Of a stretch of DNA of 36,380 nt, positions 23,492 through 32,290 are shown one piece after another. This DNA comes from Nitrospirota bacterium (lineage in GTDB: Bacteria > Nitrospirota > Nitrospiria > 2-01-FULL-66-17). The stretch lies in contig JBFLXB010000002.1 in assembly GCA_040757335.1 (NCBI GenBank), positions 1 to 36,380 on the forward strand. The letters run 5' to 3'. Below the pieces are notes generated by a model. That model did not search any database, was not told the DNA's origin, and was given only the letters and a program-made list of their open reading frames with translations. The stretch's first letter is position 1, and each line of letters begins with the position of its first letter. Made by a program: the position numbers and the translations under genes.

Positions 23492-24091
23492 ATGTGGACG
23501 GTGTGGACAATTGGCGTGGCCGGTTTGCTGAGCGTGGTGGCGCAGCAGGTCGGGGCGTTTCCGGGGGAGACGGCGGAGGAACTGATACGGGACCTCGGGC
23601 CGTCGGCGAATGGGTATGTGTCGCCGCCGGTGCCGGCGATCGAGGCGGTGCGGGCGGGCAGCGCGCAGCTTAGTCGCATTTACTGGCCCCAGGTCACGTA
23701 TGATCCGCTGCGCTCGGGCGCCGTGATGAAGGGGATCGTGGTGGCGACGTTTGACTATCAGGGAGCGGGGCTGGTCGAGCGGGTGCAGAAGGATCCGCCC
23801 GACATCGGCTGGAAGGATTTGGTTAGCCGGAGCGAAGTGTTCCTCTCGTTTCTTCCGCGGCAAGCATTTCAGCAACTTTTGTCCGGTATCGAGGCCACAT
23901 GGAACGTGACGGCCCGGACCCACCACGGCACCGGGGCCGGCTACGACCTCTATTCGCTGAGTTCAAAGGACGGGCGCTTGGTGGGCGAGATGTCGTTCAC
24001 CGACAAGGGCGAAGTGCCTCCACCGCCGGACGCCGGCGGGCAACAACCCCCGACCCTCAATTTCTGGACCCGAATCTCCGCGGTTCGCTGA
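23492..24091 (+). CDS. Secreted protein of unknown function
   Basis: 199 residues from the ATG at 23492, preceded by GGGGAAA; the frame is open further upstream, but that part is hairpin repeat copy 3. An N-terminal signal peptide or membrane helix (WTIGVAGLLSVVAQQVGAF) is followed by a soluble domain of mixed helix and strand. No cysteine pairs, heme motif or catalytic signature are visible. A Pro-rich stretch (VPPPPDAGGQQPP) precedes the C-terminal strand LNFWTRISAV. I do not recognise a family. Its location behind the metallophosphoesterase and cytochrome suggests a shared periplasmic context. Confidence 0.65.
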   Translation: MWTVWTIGVAGLLSVVAQQVGAFPGETAEELIRDLGPSANGYVSPPVPAIEAVRAGSAQLSRIYWPQVTYDPLRSGAVMKGIVVATFDYQGAGLVERVQKDPPDIGWKDLVSRSEVFLSFLPRQAFQQLLSGIEATWNVTARTHHGTGAGYDLYSLSSKDGRLVGEMSFTDKGEVPPPPDAGGQQPPTLNFWTRISAVR

Positions 24092-24133
24092 CGGACGCGC
24101 ACGGTCGTCGGTCTGACCGGTCCGCGGGGCGAG

Positions 24134-24157
24134 TGGCGCCATGAAGAAGTGGCGCCA
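24134..24157. terminator. Bidirectional hairpin between convergent genes
   Basis: TGGCGCCA (24134-24141) is repeated at 24150-24157. The unit is self-complementary, so the two copies form an 8-bp stem with an 8-base loop between the plus-strand gene ending at 24091 and msrQ ending at 24236. There is no T-run, so terminator function is tentative. Confidence 0.35.
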
Positions 24158-24235
24158 AGCTACGAGCGCCGCCGAGACGGTGAGGCGGCCGGGCTCCCGA
24201 AACCTTCGCAGCGGTTGGACGTTCTGAGCAACCTG

Positions 24236-24901
24236 TTAGGCTGCGCGGCGTGTCTCCAAGAGATCGCCGGACTCGGAGGGCCGGGCCTTGCCAGCCACGG
24301 GCTTTCGCAACCGCACGGCCAACAGAACGATCAGGACCGACGCAAACAGGAACGGACGGGCGATATCCGCTTTTACCAGCCACAAGAAATGCAGGACGCC
24401 TCCCGCTGCCGCGACATACGCCAGGCGATGCAGCTTGCGCCACCGCGCGCCACCCAAGCGGCGAATCATCCGGTCGGTCGACGTGACGGCCAGCGGAAGC
24501 AGCAACAGGAAGGTGGTGAACCCCACCGTGATGTACGGGCGTTTTGCCACGTCCTTCACGATGTCCTTCAACGCGAAAAACTGGTCGAGGCCCGCGTAAG
24601 CGGACAGGTGGAGGCAAGCCCAAAAAAACGCGAACAGCCCCAGCATGCGCCGAAGGCGCGTGATCGTGGTCCAACCGGTGAGGAGTCGGATCGGCGTCAC
24701 GGCCAGGGTCACCATCAACAGGGTGAGCGTCCACCAGCCGGTGAACCGCTCGACCGTTTCGATGGGATTGGCGCCAAGATCGTCGGTGAATGCGCGCCAG
24801 GTCAAGACGGCCAGGGGCGCCAGGCCGAGCGCACCCAACGCCACTCGCGCCAGCCCGATCCGGTTGTCCGTCCGTGTCGTCTGATGCCGTTGAGTGTCCA
24901 T
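24236..24901 (-). CDS. msrQ: MsrQ: heme-binding membrane subunit of periplasmic methionine sulfoxide reductase
   Basis: 221 residues with about six membrane helices of the ferric reductase-like domain. Motifs typical of MsrQ/YedZ are TGWWTLTLLMVTLAVTPIR, RRMLGLFAFFWACLHLSAY with a heme-ligand His, and WRKLHRLAYVAAAGGVLHFLW with further ligand His residues. It passes electrons from the quinone pool to MsrP. It follows msrP with a 10-bp gap in the usual order. Confidence 0.92.
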   Translation of the reverse strand: MDTQRHQTTRTDNRIGLARVALGALGLAPLAVLTWRAFTDDLGANPIETVERFTGWWTLTLLMVTLAVTPIRLLTGWTTITRLRRMLGLFAFFWACLHLSAYAGLDQFFALKDIVKDVAKRPYITVGFTTFLLLLPLAVTSTDRMIRRLGGARWRKLHRLAYVAAAGGVLHFLWLVKADIARPFLFASVLIVLLAVRLRKPVAGKARPSESGDLLETRRAA

Positions 24902-24911
24902 GCCGAGCCGC

Positions 24912-25883
24912 TCAATAGTGTGTGCGAAGGTCCATGCCGGAATACAGGGACGCCACCTGGTCCGCGTAGCCGTTGAACGGCAGCGTATCCCGCTTGAAAA
25001 ACTCGCCGATCCGCCGCTCGCGAGCCTGGCTCCAGCGGGGATGATCGACCGTTGGATTCACATTGGCGTAGAACCCGTACTCTCTGGGGCCGTACGACGA
25101 CCAGGTGGTGGCGGGCTGGTTCTCCACGAAGCGAATTTTGGTAATGGCCTTGATGCTCTTGAACCCGTATTTCCACGGCACGACCAGCCGAATCGGCGCT
25201 CCGTTCTGGTTGGGCAGCACCTGACCGTACAGGCCCACCGCCAGGATGGTGAGAGGGTGCATCGCTTCGTCCAGACGCAGCCCCTCGCGATAGGGCCATT
25301 CGAGGCCCATGGTGAGGCTCCGTTGCCCTGGCATACGTTTGGGGTCGTAGAGACCGACGAATTCCACAAACCTGGCCTTGCCGGTGGGCCGCGCCCGTTT
25401 GATGAGGTCCGCTAAAGGAAACCCGATCCAGGGTACGACCATGGACCAGGCCTCCACGCAGCGCAGCCGGTACACGCGCTCTTCGAGGGTGTAGGGTTTG
25501 ATCAACTCGTCGACGTCGTAGACCCCGGGCTTGGCGACTTCGCCTTCGATCGCCACGGTCCACGGCCGCGGTTGGAAGTCCTTGGCCAATGTGGCGGGGA
25601 GGTCCTTTTCGGAGGAGAACTCGAAGTAGTTGTTGTAAGTCGTCACGTTGCGCAGCGACGTCTGCGGCTCGTCGGTGCTCAGGTTGCTCCGGCGAACGCC
25701 CTTGAAGCTGGGCGCGGCCCAGGCCGAGGGCAAGGCTGCCGGGTCTACGATCCCGCGGACCGACAAGGCGGCACCAACGCCTACCACCGTCTTCAGGAAC
25801 CGCCGTCGATCCATGAATGCTCGGAAGATACGCTCAGGAGTGATCTCCGAAGACGGGATCTGATGGGGCCGTCCGATCAACAT
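24912..25883 (-). CDS. msrP: MsrP: periplasmic methionine sulfoxide reductase, molybdopterin subunit
   Basis: 323 residues from the ATG at 25883; the N-terminus then reads [17 protein letters not shown], as in the family, and a frame starting at 25949 would add unrelated residues. The Tat signal is [18 protein letters not shown]. The molybdenum-binding Cys lies in [15 protein letters not shown], and the sulfite oxidase-type fold continues with [46 protein letters not shown] and [10 protein letters not shown]. The enzyme repairs oxidised methionines in exported proteins, here probably including the cytochromes encoded nearby. The promoter region contains TTGACG (25938-25943) and an inverted repeat over the -10 area. 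Confidence 0.94.
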   Translation of the reverse strand: MLIGRPHQIPSSEITPERIFRAFMDRRRFLKTVVGVGAALSVRGIVDPAALPSAWAAPSFKGVRRSNLSTDEPQTSLRNVTTYNNYFEFSSEKDLPATLAKDFQPRPWTVAIEGEVAKPGVYDVDELIKPYTLEERVYRLRCVEAWSMVVPWIGFPLADLIKRARPTGKARFVEFVGLYDPKRMPGQRSLTMGLEWPYREGLRLDEAMHPLTILAVGLYGQVLPNQNGAPIRLVVPWKYGFKSIKAITKIRFVENQPATTWSSYGPREYGFYANVNPTVDHPRWSQARERRIGEFFKRDTLPFNGYADQVASLYSGMDLRTHY

Positions 25884-25914
25884 GTCACTGTGCTGCCTCT
25901 CCGTGCGATCATCT

Positions 25915-25943
25915 ATTTCACGGTGAAAAGGATAATTCGTCAA
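25915..25943 (-). promoter_or_regulatory. msrP promoter with palindromic operator
   Basis: On the minus strand TTGACG (25938-25943) and TGAAAT (25915-25920) are 17 bp apart. The 13-bp palindrome TTTCACGGTGAAA (25916-25928) covers the -10 and the adjacent spacer, a usual place for a repressor. A second inverted repeat GTGACG/CGTCAC (25956-25961, 25966-25971) followed by GTTTTT lies just upstream in the divergent spacer. Confidence 0.45.
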
Positions 25944-26023
25944 GATCACGGGGATGTGACGGAGGCGTCACGTTTTTGTGGCGTCGTCCCGGCGATCTGC
26001 GATCCAGGACGGCTTGACCCATC

Positions 26024-28234
26024 GTGGGAAATGTGAGGGAATACCGGCCGGTGGATCCCCGGCTGAACACAGTGCGCACCCTGACGGCGACCGTTGGTCC
26101 GGTCTGGCTGTGGCTCATGCTGTGCCCAGGGCCGGCGGCAGGCGAGCCGGTTCACCACGAGCTGACGGTGGTGCTGAATCCCGGCGAGGGGGCGCTGTCG
26201 GTTGAGGACACGATCAGGCTCCCCAAGGAGTTCCCGTCCCGCGGCGGGGCGTATCACTTTTCGCTTCGCCGCGGCTGGAAGCCGACTACTTCGGATCCCC
26301 AGGTGGTCCTGAAGGCAGCGTCCGAGGGGGAGTCGCACGCGCTGGTGCTCCCCCGTGGTCAGCGGACCGTTCGGATCAGCTACACGGGTCGGCTCAACGG
26401 GCCCGACAACGCGGCCGGCGATGATGACCACGGGGACGCGCTGTCCGCGGACGCTGCGGTGTTGAGTCACGAGAGTCGCTGGTACCCCGCGTTTGGTGAG
26501 GAGTTGGTCACGTTCGCGCTCTCGGTCCGCGCGCCGGCGGGGTGGGACATCATCAGCCAGGGGACGCGCACCATCCATCGGCGCGAAGGGGACTACGTGG
26601 AGGTCCGCTGGGAGTCGCCGGAGCCCCAGGACGACATCTACTTGGTCGGCGGCCCGCTGACCGAGTATACGTGCGAGGCCGGCGGGATCGCGACCATGGC
26701 GTTTCTGCGAACGCCCGATCCTGACTTGGCCGACCAGTACCTTGAGGCCACGGCCCGGTACCTGGCCATGTACGCGGAATTGCTGGGGCCGTATCCCTAC
26801 TCGAAGTTCGCGTTGGTCGAGAACGCGTGGGAGACCGGATTCGGCATGCCGTCGTTCACGCTCCTCGGGTCAACGGTCATTCGTTTGCCGTTCATCCTCC
26901 ACTCGTCCTACCCGCACGAGATTCTTCACAACTGGTGGGGCAACGGCGTCTACGTCGACGCGAGTCGCGGGAACTGGTCGGAGGGCCTCACCGCGTACTT
27001 GGCCGACCATCTGATTGCGGAGCAGCGCGGCACCGGAGCAGAATACCGGCGGGCCGCGCTCCAGAAGTACGCGGACTACGTGACTCACGACCGCGATTTT
27101 CCGCTGACCGATTTTCGCGCCCGCCACAGCCCCGCAACCGAAGCCGTGGGGTACGGCAAGGCCCTCATGGTGTTCCACATGATGCGCCGCGACCTGGGAG
27201 ACGACGTGTTTCTGAGCGCCCTCCGCGGATTTTTCGAGCGATTTCGGTTTCGGCGCGCCACGTTCAAGGATCTGGACCGCGCCTTCGCCCGCGCAATGGG
27301 TCGAAGGAAAGGGCCCCTGGCGCAGTGGGTGGAGCGAGCCGGTGCGCCGGCTTTGAGAGTCAGCAATGCCGAAGCGTCTCGAATGGGCGACCGATATCTC
27401 CTCACCGCGCTCGTGCAGCAGACCCAGTCCGGTGCGGCTTACCGATTGCAAGTTCCGATCGCGGTCACGCTCGAAGGGCGCGAGCAAGCGTATCAGACGA
27501 CGTTCGAACTCACCACTAAACACCGAGGCCTGGAGCTGTTCGTTCCCGGACGCCCGTTGCGGGTCGACTTTGATCCTGAATTCGATCTCTTCCGCCGGCT
27601 CGACCGGACGGAGCTCCCGCCGGCCCTCTCCCAACTGTTCGGGGCGAGCCGATTGATGGTCGTCCTGCCCGCTGCTGCGTCGCCGGAGCTGCAGGATGCG
27701 TATCGCGGGTTGGCCGAATCACTGGGGCGGTCCACTGGGTCGTACGAGGTGGTCTTCGACGCGAACTTGGGCGCGCTGCCGCTGGATCGCGCCGTCTGGG
27801 TCCTGGGTTGGGACAACCGTTTTCGGCGCGCGATCACCGAGGCCCTGGCGGGGCTGCCGGTTACCATCGATGATCAGACCGTCCGTATCAACGGCACCGA
27901 GCTGACGCGCCAGAGCCAGGCCGTGGTGATCGCGGGCCGCCGACCTGACGCCCCGGACCTTGGTGTGGGGTGGGCGGCTGCTGAGCAGCTCGAGGCGCTG
28001 CCCGGGCTTGCGCGGAAGTTACCCCACTACGGGAAATACGGGTACCTGGGGTTCGAAGGCCGCGAACCGACCAACGTGACCAAAGGCGAGTGGCCCGTCA
28101 TCCGATCCCCATTGTCATCCCCGGTCAAACAGTCGGACGGCGGGTTCGTGGAGGTACCGCGGGCGAATCTGATCGATCGTCGGGCGCTGATCCAGCCTAA
28201 GCACGGCCTGAACCCCGACAAAACAGGGAGATAG
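26024..28234 (+). CDS. Exported M1-family metallopeptidase
   Basis: 736 residues if started at the GTG at 26024; other GTGs at 26033, 26051 and 26072 are possible and no ribosome site is decisive. A hydrophobic signal segment (VGPVWLWLMLCPGPAAG) is followed by an M1-type N-terminal beta domain. The zinc motif is HEILHNWWGN (H298, E299, H302) with the third ligand E320 in NWSEGLTAYLADH, 17 residues after H302 instead of the textbook 18. In place of GAMEN there is TGFGMPSFTLLG, seen in distant bacterial M1 proteins. The C-terminal third (~500-736) is an unfamiliar domain. It is probably a periplasmic or outer-surface protease; substrate and aminopeptidase activity are uncertain. Confidence 0.85.
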   Translation: MGNVREYRPVDPRLNTVRTLTATVGPVWLWLMLCPGPAAGEPVHHELTVVLNPGEGALSVEDTIRLPKEFPSRGGAYHFSLRRGWKPTTSDPQVVLKAASEGESHALVLPRGQRTVRISYTGRLNGPDNAAGDDDHGDALSADAAVLSHESRWYPAFGEELVTFALSVRAPAGWDIISQGTRTIHRREGDYVEVRWESPEPQDDIYLVGGPLTEYTCEAGGIATMAFLRTPDPDLADQYLEATARYLAMYAELLGPYPYSKFALVENAWETGFGMPSFTLLGSTVIRLPFILHSSYPHEILHNWWGNGVYVDASRGNWSEGLTAYLADHLIAEQRGTGAEYRRAALQKYADYVTHDRDFPLTDFRARHSPATEAVGYGKALMVFHMMRRDLGDDVFLSALRGFFERFRFRRATFKDLDRAFARAMGRRKGPLAQWVERAGAPALRVSNAEASRMGDRYLLTALVQQTQSGAAYRLQVPIAVTLEGREQAYQTTFELTTKHRGLELFVPGRPLRVDFDPEFDLFRRLDRTELPPALSQLFGASRLMVVLPAAASPELQDAYRGLAESLGRSTGSYEVVFDANLGALPLDRAVWVLGWDNRFRRAITEALAGLPVTIDDQTVRINGTELTRQSQAVVIAGRRPDAPDLGVGWAAAEQLEALPGLARKLPHYGKYGYLGFEGREPTNVTKGEWPVIRSPLSSPVKQSDGGFVEVPRANLIDRRALIQPKHGLNPDKTGR

Positions 28235-28530
28235 AGACGAGCTCGAAAGAGATCGTAGGTTTTTGCGAGCGCCGGAAGAAATCTCTTGACTCGACGTTTT
28301 TGGCTGTGCTAAGAGGTTAGTCTAACCGCAGATACGGGACCATACGGATGGCCTCCCTCCGGTCTGAGCACGTCACTGCCGTTCCGACCCTGGCCATCTC
28401 CCGTAAGGCGTGACGTGCGTGCGTTCTTTTAATATCGACCTAATTATGAGGCGGGGTTCGGTTTCCGCAATCGAACCCAGAGGCTTAGGGTGAGCGTTCG
28501 GTCGGTCCATCCCCAACCCAGAGGGCGACA
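28235..28530. other. Structured leader and promoter region before the heme/TIG gene
   Basis: 296 bp without a gene. TTGACT (28286-28291) and TAAGAG (28310-28315), 18 bp apart with TGC before the -10, form a plausible promoter. GGTTAG-T-CTAACC (28315-28327) is a perfect palindrome at the start site. Two further stems follow: GCACGTCAC/GTGACGTGC (28368-28376, 28410-28418), then TTCTTTT, and GGGTTCG/CGAACCC (28454-28460, 28472-28478). The leader would be about 210 nt. No known riboswitch consensus was recognised. Confidence 0.5.
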
Positions 28531-31500
28531 ATGAAGGCACAGTGGAGCTGGCGCGTATTGGCGATGTTTCTAGGGGTGTTCCTAGCGGCAGCGGCCGGCT
28601 GGATGGTGGTACCGTCCGTGGCCGACGCCGCGTCGTGCGAAGGGGCTCCAGCACCCTGTGCGGAGGACACCGCGCTCGACAACTGCACGCAGTGTCACAG
28701 CATGGGGATTACCGGGGGGAACCGCAACGGCACGGACCGCATGATCACGGTCAGCTCCGCCTCCAACCGCCATATCCTGGGGCCGCCGATGGCGAGCTGG
28801 CTGTCCACGGTGCAAGGCATGATCGCCAAGGGCGGTGGCGGCGTTGCAGCCACCATTGCCGCGTATCTGGACACCAATTACTGTCCCACCTGCACCGGGC
28901 CCATCATGTCCAGCGCCACGATTTCCGACGTGGCCAGCGATCAATTCACCGTGAGCTGGACGACCTCGGGGAACGCGTTCGGAGATCTGGCGGCGACGAG
29001 TTGTGTGATCTACGGCACCTCGCTCGCCGAGATGACCGGGGATACGTGCAATCCATCCGACCCTTCCTATGATCCCAACGGCAGCAGCTTCGTGACCAAC
29101 CACTCGGTCAGGGTCACCGGGCTCTCGCCTCTGACCCAGTATTTCGTGGTTCATCGCTCGACGGCCGGTGCAAACACCGCGACCTATGCCGGGGCAGCGA
29201 CTGTGACGACGTTTCCGGGTGGCGGTGGCGGCGGTGGCGGCGCCCTGGGAATCATCGCCTCGGTAACGGTCGGGAACTATAACGCCGACACCCACCTCGA
29301 TATCGGGGTGGGTGTGAGTACCAAGAGCCACGTGCTCACGTTCTTGGGCACCGGAGGCCCGGGAAGCGGCGCATTTACGGCGGGTCCGACATTGACCAAC
29401 GTGGGAACTACGCCCAGCGCCATCACGTCAGGCGGCGTGGAGGCTGACTTCGACGAAGACGGCTTCGATGATCTCGCGGTGGCCAACTTTGGAGAGGCGT
29501 CACAGAACGTGGCGATCTTTCTGGGAACTTCTCCATCTGGGTTCGAGACCACGCCAGTGGCCCAGATCGCGCTCGCCGATCCCCCAACCGGTGTGGCGAC
29601 GGGGGATTTCAACGAAGACGGAAACTTGGATCTGGCCGTGGCGACCGTCCAATTGGATGGTCTGATGGGGCATCTGTTGATCTTCATGGGCGCCGGCACC
29701 GGGCAGTTCCCCGGTGCTCCGGCCTACACGTATAACATCGAGGTTGCGGTCGCCCAGGGTCCGCAGGTCACCGACATCGTGCCCAATACGGTGGATTGCA
29801 CGGGGCTGCCGACGAACATCACGATCATGGGCTCGTTGTTGCTCAGCAGCGCAACCGTCACCCTGGACGGCGTGCTACCGTTGCCGGTCGTTTCAGGTTC
29901 TCCCGACAACACCAGCCTGGTGGTGAGCGTGCCTAACACCGCCACTGCGGGAACCCACTCGGTGGTCGTGTCGCTCGGCCCATCGTCGGGCTCCGGCACG
30001 TTGGTGATCAATCCTCGCAACGTGACCGTTTCTTCGGTCTCGCCGGCATCGAAGGTGTACGGCGTCGACCCTGCCGGTCAGGTCACGATCATAGGGACCA
30101 ACTTCACGTTGGGAGCGGAAGTCACGATCGGCTCGCTCAACGGAGTTACGGTCGCGGGAACGTTCGCGTCCGCGACAACGCCCTTCGTCTTCGTGAACAG
30201 TGCCGCCATCCGGGTATGGGTCGGCAGCACGGATCTGCCAGCCGGCACATACGACGTGACCGTCGAGAACGTCGATGCGTGCGGGGGCTCAGCGACGCTC
30301 TCAAACGGTTTCACGATGGTTGCACCGCAACCCAACGTCGCATCGGTCTCGCCGTCCAGCGTGAATTACGCCATCACGTCGAGCACGTCGGTCTCGATCA
30401 GCGGCGCGAACTTCTTGGCGGGTGCCGTGGTCACGGTCGGGGACTTGACGGGGACCACCGTGCCAGGGACCACGGCGACTTCAACCAATCCATTCGTCTT
30501 CGTCAACAGCGGCCTCCTCAGGTTCTACTGGCCCAACACGTCGCTTCCACCGGGACAGTATACCGTCCAGGTGACGAATCCTGTTGCGGCCGGTGGTGCT
30601 ACGGGGACGCTCACGAACGGCTTCACGGTCAATGCTCCCCAGCCGAACGTGGTATCGGTGTCGCCGAACACTGCGATCTACGGCGTGACGCCGAGCACCG
30701 CCCTCAGTATATCGGGGACCAATTTCGTCCTGGGAGCCACGATCACGATCGGCAGCGTCTCGGGAACCACGGTGCAGGGGACGACAGCGACTGCGTCCAA
30801 TCCGTTCGTGTGGGTCAATACCACGACACTCAGGTTCTACTGGTCGAACACCTCGCAGCCGTCGGGGTCGTATTCGGTCACGGTCCAGAATCCAACGGCT
30901 GCGGGAGGCCAATCGGGTACACTGGCGAACGGCTTCGTGATCAGCGACGCCACGGCGACGATCACCTCGGTGAGTCCGGCGACGGTCACGTATGCGATCT
31001 CCCCCAGCCAGTCGGTGAGCATCATCGGGTCGAACTTCGTGCTCGGGGCAGGGATCGCGATTCAGGGCGCTGGCGGAACGTGGTATCTGGCTGGCGGGAC
31101 CGTGCAAGGCAGCACCGCCTCGGCGAGTACGCCGTTCGTCTACGTGAACAGCGGGCTGTTGAGGTTCTGGTGGCCCAACACCTCGCTGCCGGCCGGCACG
31201 TATGACGTCCTGGTGTCGAACCCGGCTGCCGCGGGTGGACAAATCTCGACCCTGACAGGCGGGTTCCAGGTGTTGGCTCCGACGCCAGCCCCCGTCGCCA
31301 CGTCCCCGAGTTTGGTCACGTATGGGGTCTCCGCCAGCCAACAGGTGAGCATTACCGGGTCGAACTTCGTGCTTGGGGCGGGGATTGCAGTTGGAAATAA
31401 CGGGGGAACGTGGTATCTGAATGGCGGGACCGTGCAAGGCAGCAATGCCTCGGTGAGTACGCCGTTCGTCTTCGTGAACAGCGGGCTGTTGCGGTTCTGG

Positions 31501-32268
31501 TGGCCCAACAACTCGTTGCCGCCCGGCACGTATGACATCCTGGTATATAACCCAGCGGCCGCGGGGGGACAAAGCACCCTCCTGCCCAACGCGTTCCAGG
31601 TGTCGGCGCCGACGCCGGTGATCACCGCGGCGAGTCCGGCGACCGTCACGTACGCGGTCTCCTCCAGCCAGCAGGTGAGCATCACCGGGTCGAACTTCGT
31701 GCTCGGGGCGGGGATTGCGATTGGAACGGACGGGGGAACGTGGTATCTGAATGGCGGGACCGTGCAAGGCAGCAATGCCTCGGCGAGTACGCCGTTCGTC
31801 TTCGTGAACAGCGGGCTGTTGAAGTTCTGGTGGCCCAACACGTCGTTGCCGGCCGGCACCTACGACATCCTGGTGTATAACCCGGTTCACGCAGGTGCAC
31901 AAAGCACCATCCTGCACAACGCGTTCCAGGTGTCGGCGCCGACGCCGGTGATCACCGCGGCGACTCCGGCGACGGTCACCTATAATTCGACGAGCCAACA
32001 GATCACAGTGACCGGGTCGAACTTCGTGCTTGGGGCGGGGATTGCAGTTGGAAATAACGGGGGAACGTGGTATCTGAATGGCGGGACCGTGCAAGGCAGC
32101 AATGCCTCGGCGAGTACGCCGTTCGTCTTTGTGAACAGCGGGCAGTTGAAGTTCTGGTGGCCCAGCACCTCGTTGCCGCCCGGCACGTACGATATCCTGG
32201 TGTACAATACGGTTCCTGCGGGCGGACAGAGCGCGATCAAGACAGGTGGGTTCACCGTGTCGCCGTAG
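28531..32268 (+). CDS. Secreted heme protein with FG-GAP/VCBS and eight IPT/TIG repeats
   Basis: 1245 residues; ATG at 28531 with AGAGGG upstream. In order: signal peptide (VLAMFLGVFLAAAAGWMVV, ends about residue 33), a cytochrome c motif CTQCH (52-56) in a small heme domain, and a fibronectin-like/phosphatase-N-type beta domain (~125-230). A glycine hinge (GGGGGGGG) is followed by two FG-GAP/VCBS calcium-loop repeats (DFDEDGFDDLAVANF and DFNEDGNLDLAVATV) and about eight IPT/TIG Ig-like domains to the end. Each later TIG unit carries SNFVLGAGIA and TYDILVYNP. The last four units are near-identical at DNA level with a 330-bp period. The architecture suggests a long extracellular stalk with a heme-bearing N-terminal head. 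A beta-propeller heme protein follows 22 bp downstream. Confidence 0.85.
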   Translation: MKAQWSWRVLAMFLGVFLAAAAGWMVVPSVADAASCEGAPAPCAEDTALDNCTQCHSMGITGGNRNGTDRMITVSSASNRHILGPPMASWLSTVQGMIAKGGGGVAATIAAYLDTNYCPTCTGPIMSSATISDVASDQFTVSWTTSGNAFGDLAATSCVIYGTSLAEMTGDTCNPSDPSYDPNGSSFVTNHSVRVTGLSPLTQYFVVHRSTAGANTATYAGAATVTTFPGGGGGGGGALGIIASVTVGNYNADTHLDIGVGVSTKSHVLTFLGTGGPGSGAFTAGPTLTNVGTTPSAITSGGVEADFDEDGFDDLAVANFGEASQNVAIFLGTSPSGFETTPVAQIALADPPTGVATGDFNEDGNLDLAVATVQLDGLMGHLLIFMGAGTGQFPGAPAYTYNIEVAVAQGPQVTDIVPNTVDCTGLPTNITIMGSLLLSSATVTLDGVLPLPVVSGSPDNTSLVVSVPNTATAGTHSVVVSLGPSSGSGTLVINPRNVTVSSVSPASKVYGVDPAGQVTIIGTNFTLGAEVTIGSLNGVTVAGTFASATTPFVFVNSAAIRVWVGSTDLPAGTYDVTVENVDACGGSATLSNGFTMVAPQPNVASVSPSSVNYAITSSTSVSISGANFLAGAVVTVGDLTGTTVPGTTATSTNPFVFVNSGLLRFYWPNTSLPPGQYTVQVTNPVAAGGATGTLTNGFTVNAPQPNVVSVSPNTAIYGVTPSTALSISGTNFVLGATITIGSVSGTTVQGTTATASNPFVWVNTTTLRFYWSNTSQPSGSYSVTVQNPTAAGGQSGTLANGFVISDATATITSVSPATVTYAISPSQSVSIIGSNFVLGAGIAIQGAGGTWYLAGGTVQGSTASASTPFVYVNSGLLRFWWPNTSLPAGTYDVLVSNPAAAGGQISTLTGGFQVLAPTPAPVATSPSLVTYGVSASQQVSITGSNFVLGAGIAVGNNGGTWYLNGGTVQGSNASVSTPFVFVNSGLLRFWWPNNSLPPGTYDILVYNPAAAGGQSTLLPNAFQVSAPTPVITAASPATVTYAVSSSQQVSITGSNFVLGAGIAIGTDGGTWYLNGGTVQGSNASASTPFVFVNSGLLKFWWPNTSLPAGTYDILVYNPVHAGAQSTILHNAFQVSAPTPVITAATPATVTYNSTSQQITVTGSNFVLGAGIAVGNNGGTWYLNGGTVQGSNASASTPFVFVNSGQLKFWWPSTSLPPGTYDILVYNTVPAGGQSAIKTGGFTVSP
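30951..32265 (+). repeat. Four tandem 330-bp in-gene repeats (TIG units)
   Basis: The landmark CGAACTTCGT recurs at 31031, 31361, 31691 and 32018, giving spacings of 330, 330 and 327 bp. Long stretches such as GGGACCGTGCAAGGCAGCAA are conserved to the base. The three TIG units upstream (30011-30950) have a period near 310 bp and are more diverged. This indicates recent unit duplication or gene conversion in the C-terminal stalk. Confidence 0.9.
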
Positions 32269-32290
32269 GCCACTGTCGGAAGACTCCAGC

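Noticed and set aside
28330-28530. Cyclic di-GMP (GEMM) or other known riboswitch in the heme/TIG leader
   Set aside because: Stems are present, but the conserved loop sequences of known classes were not seen.
30951-32265. CRISPR array
   Set aside because: The repeats are 330 bp, in frame and translated into TIG domains; there are no short repeat-spacer units or cas genes.
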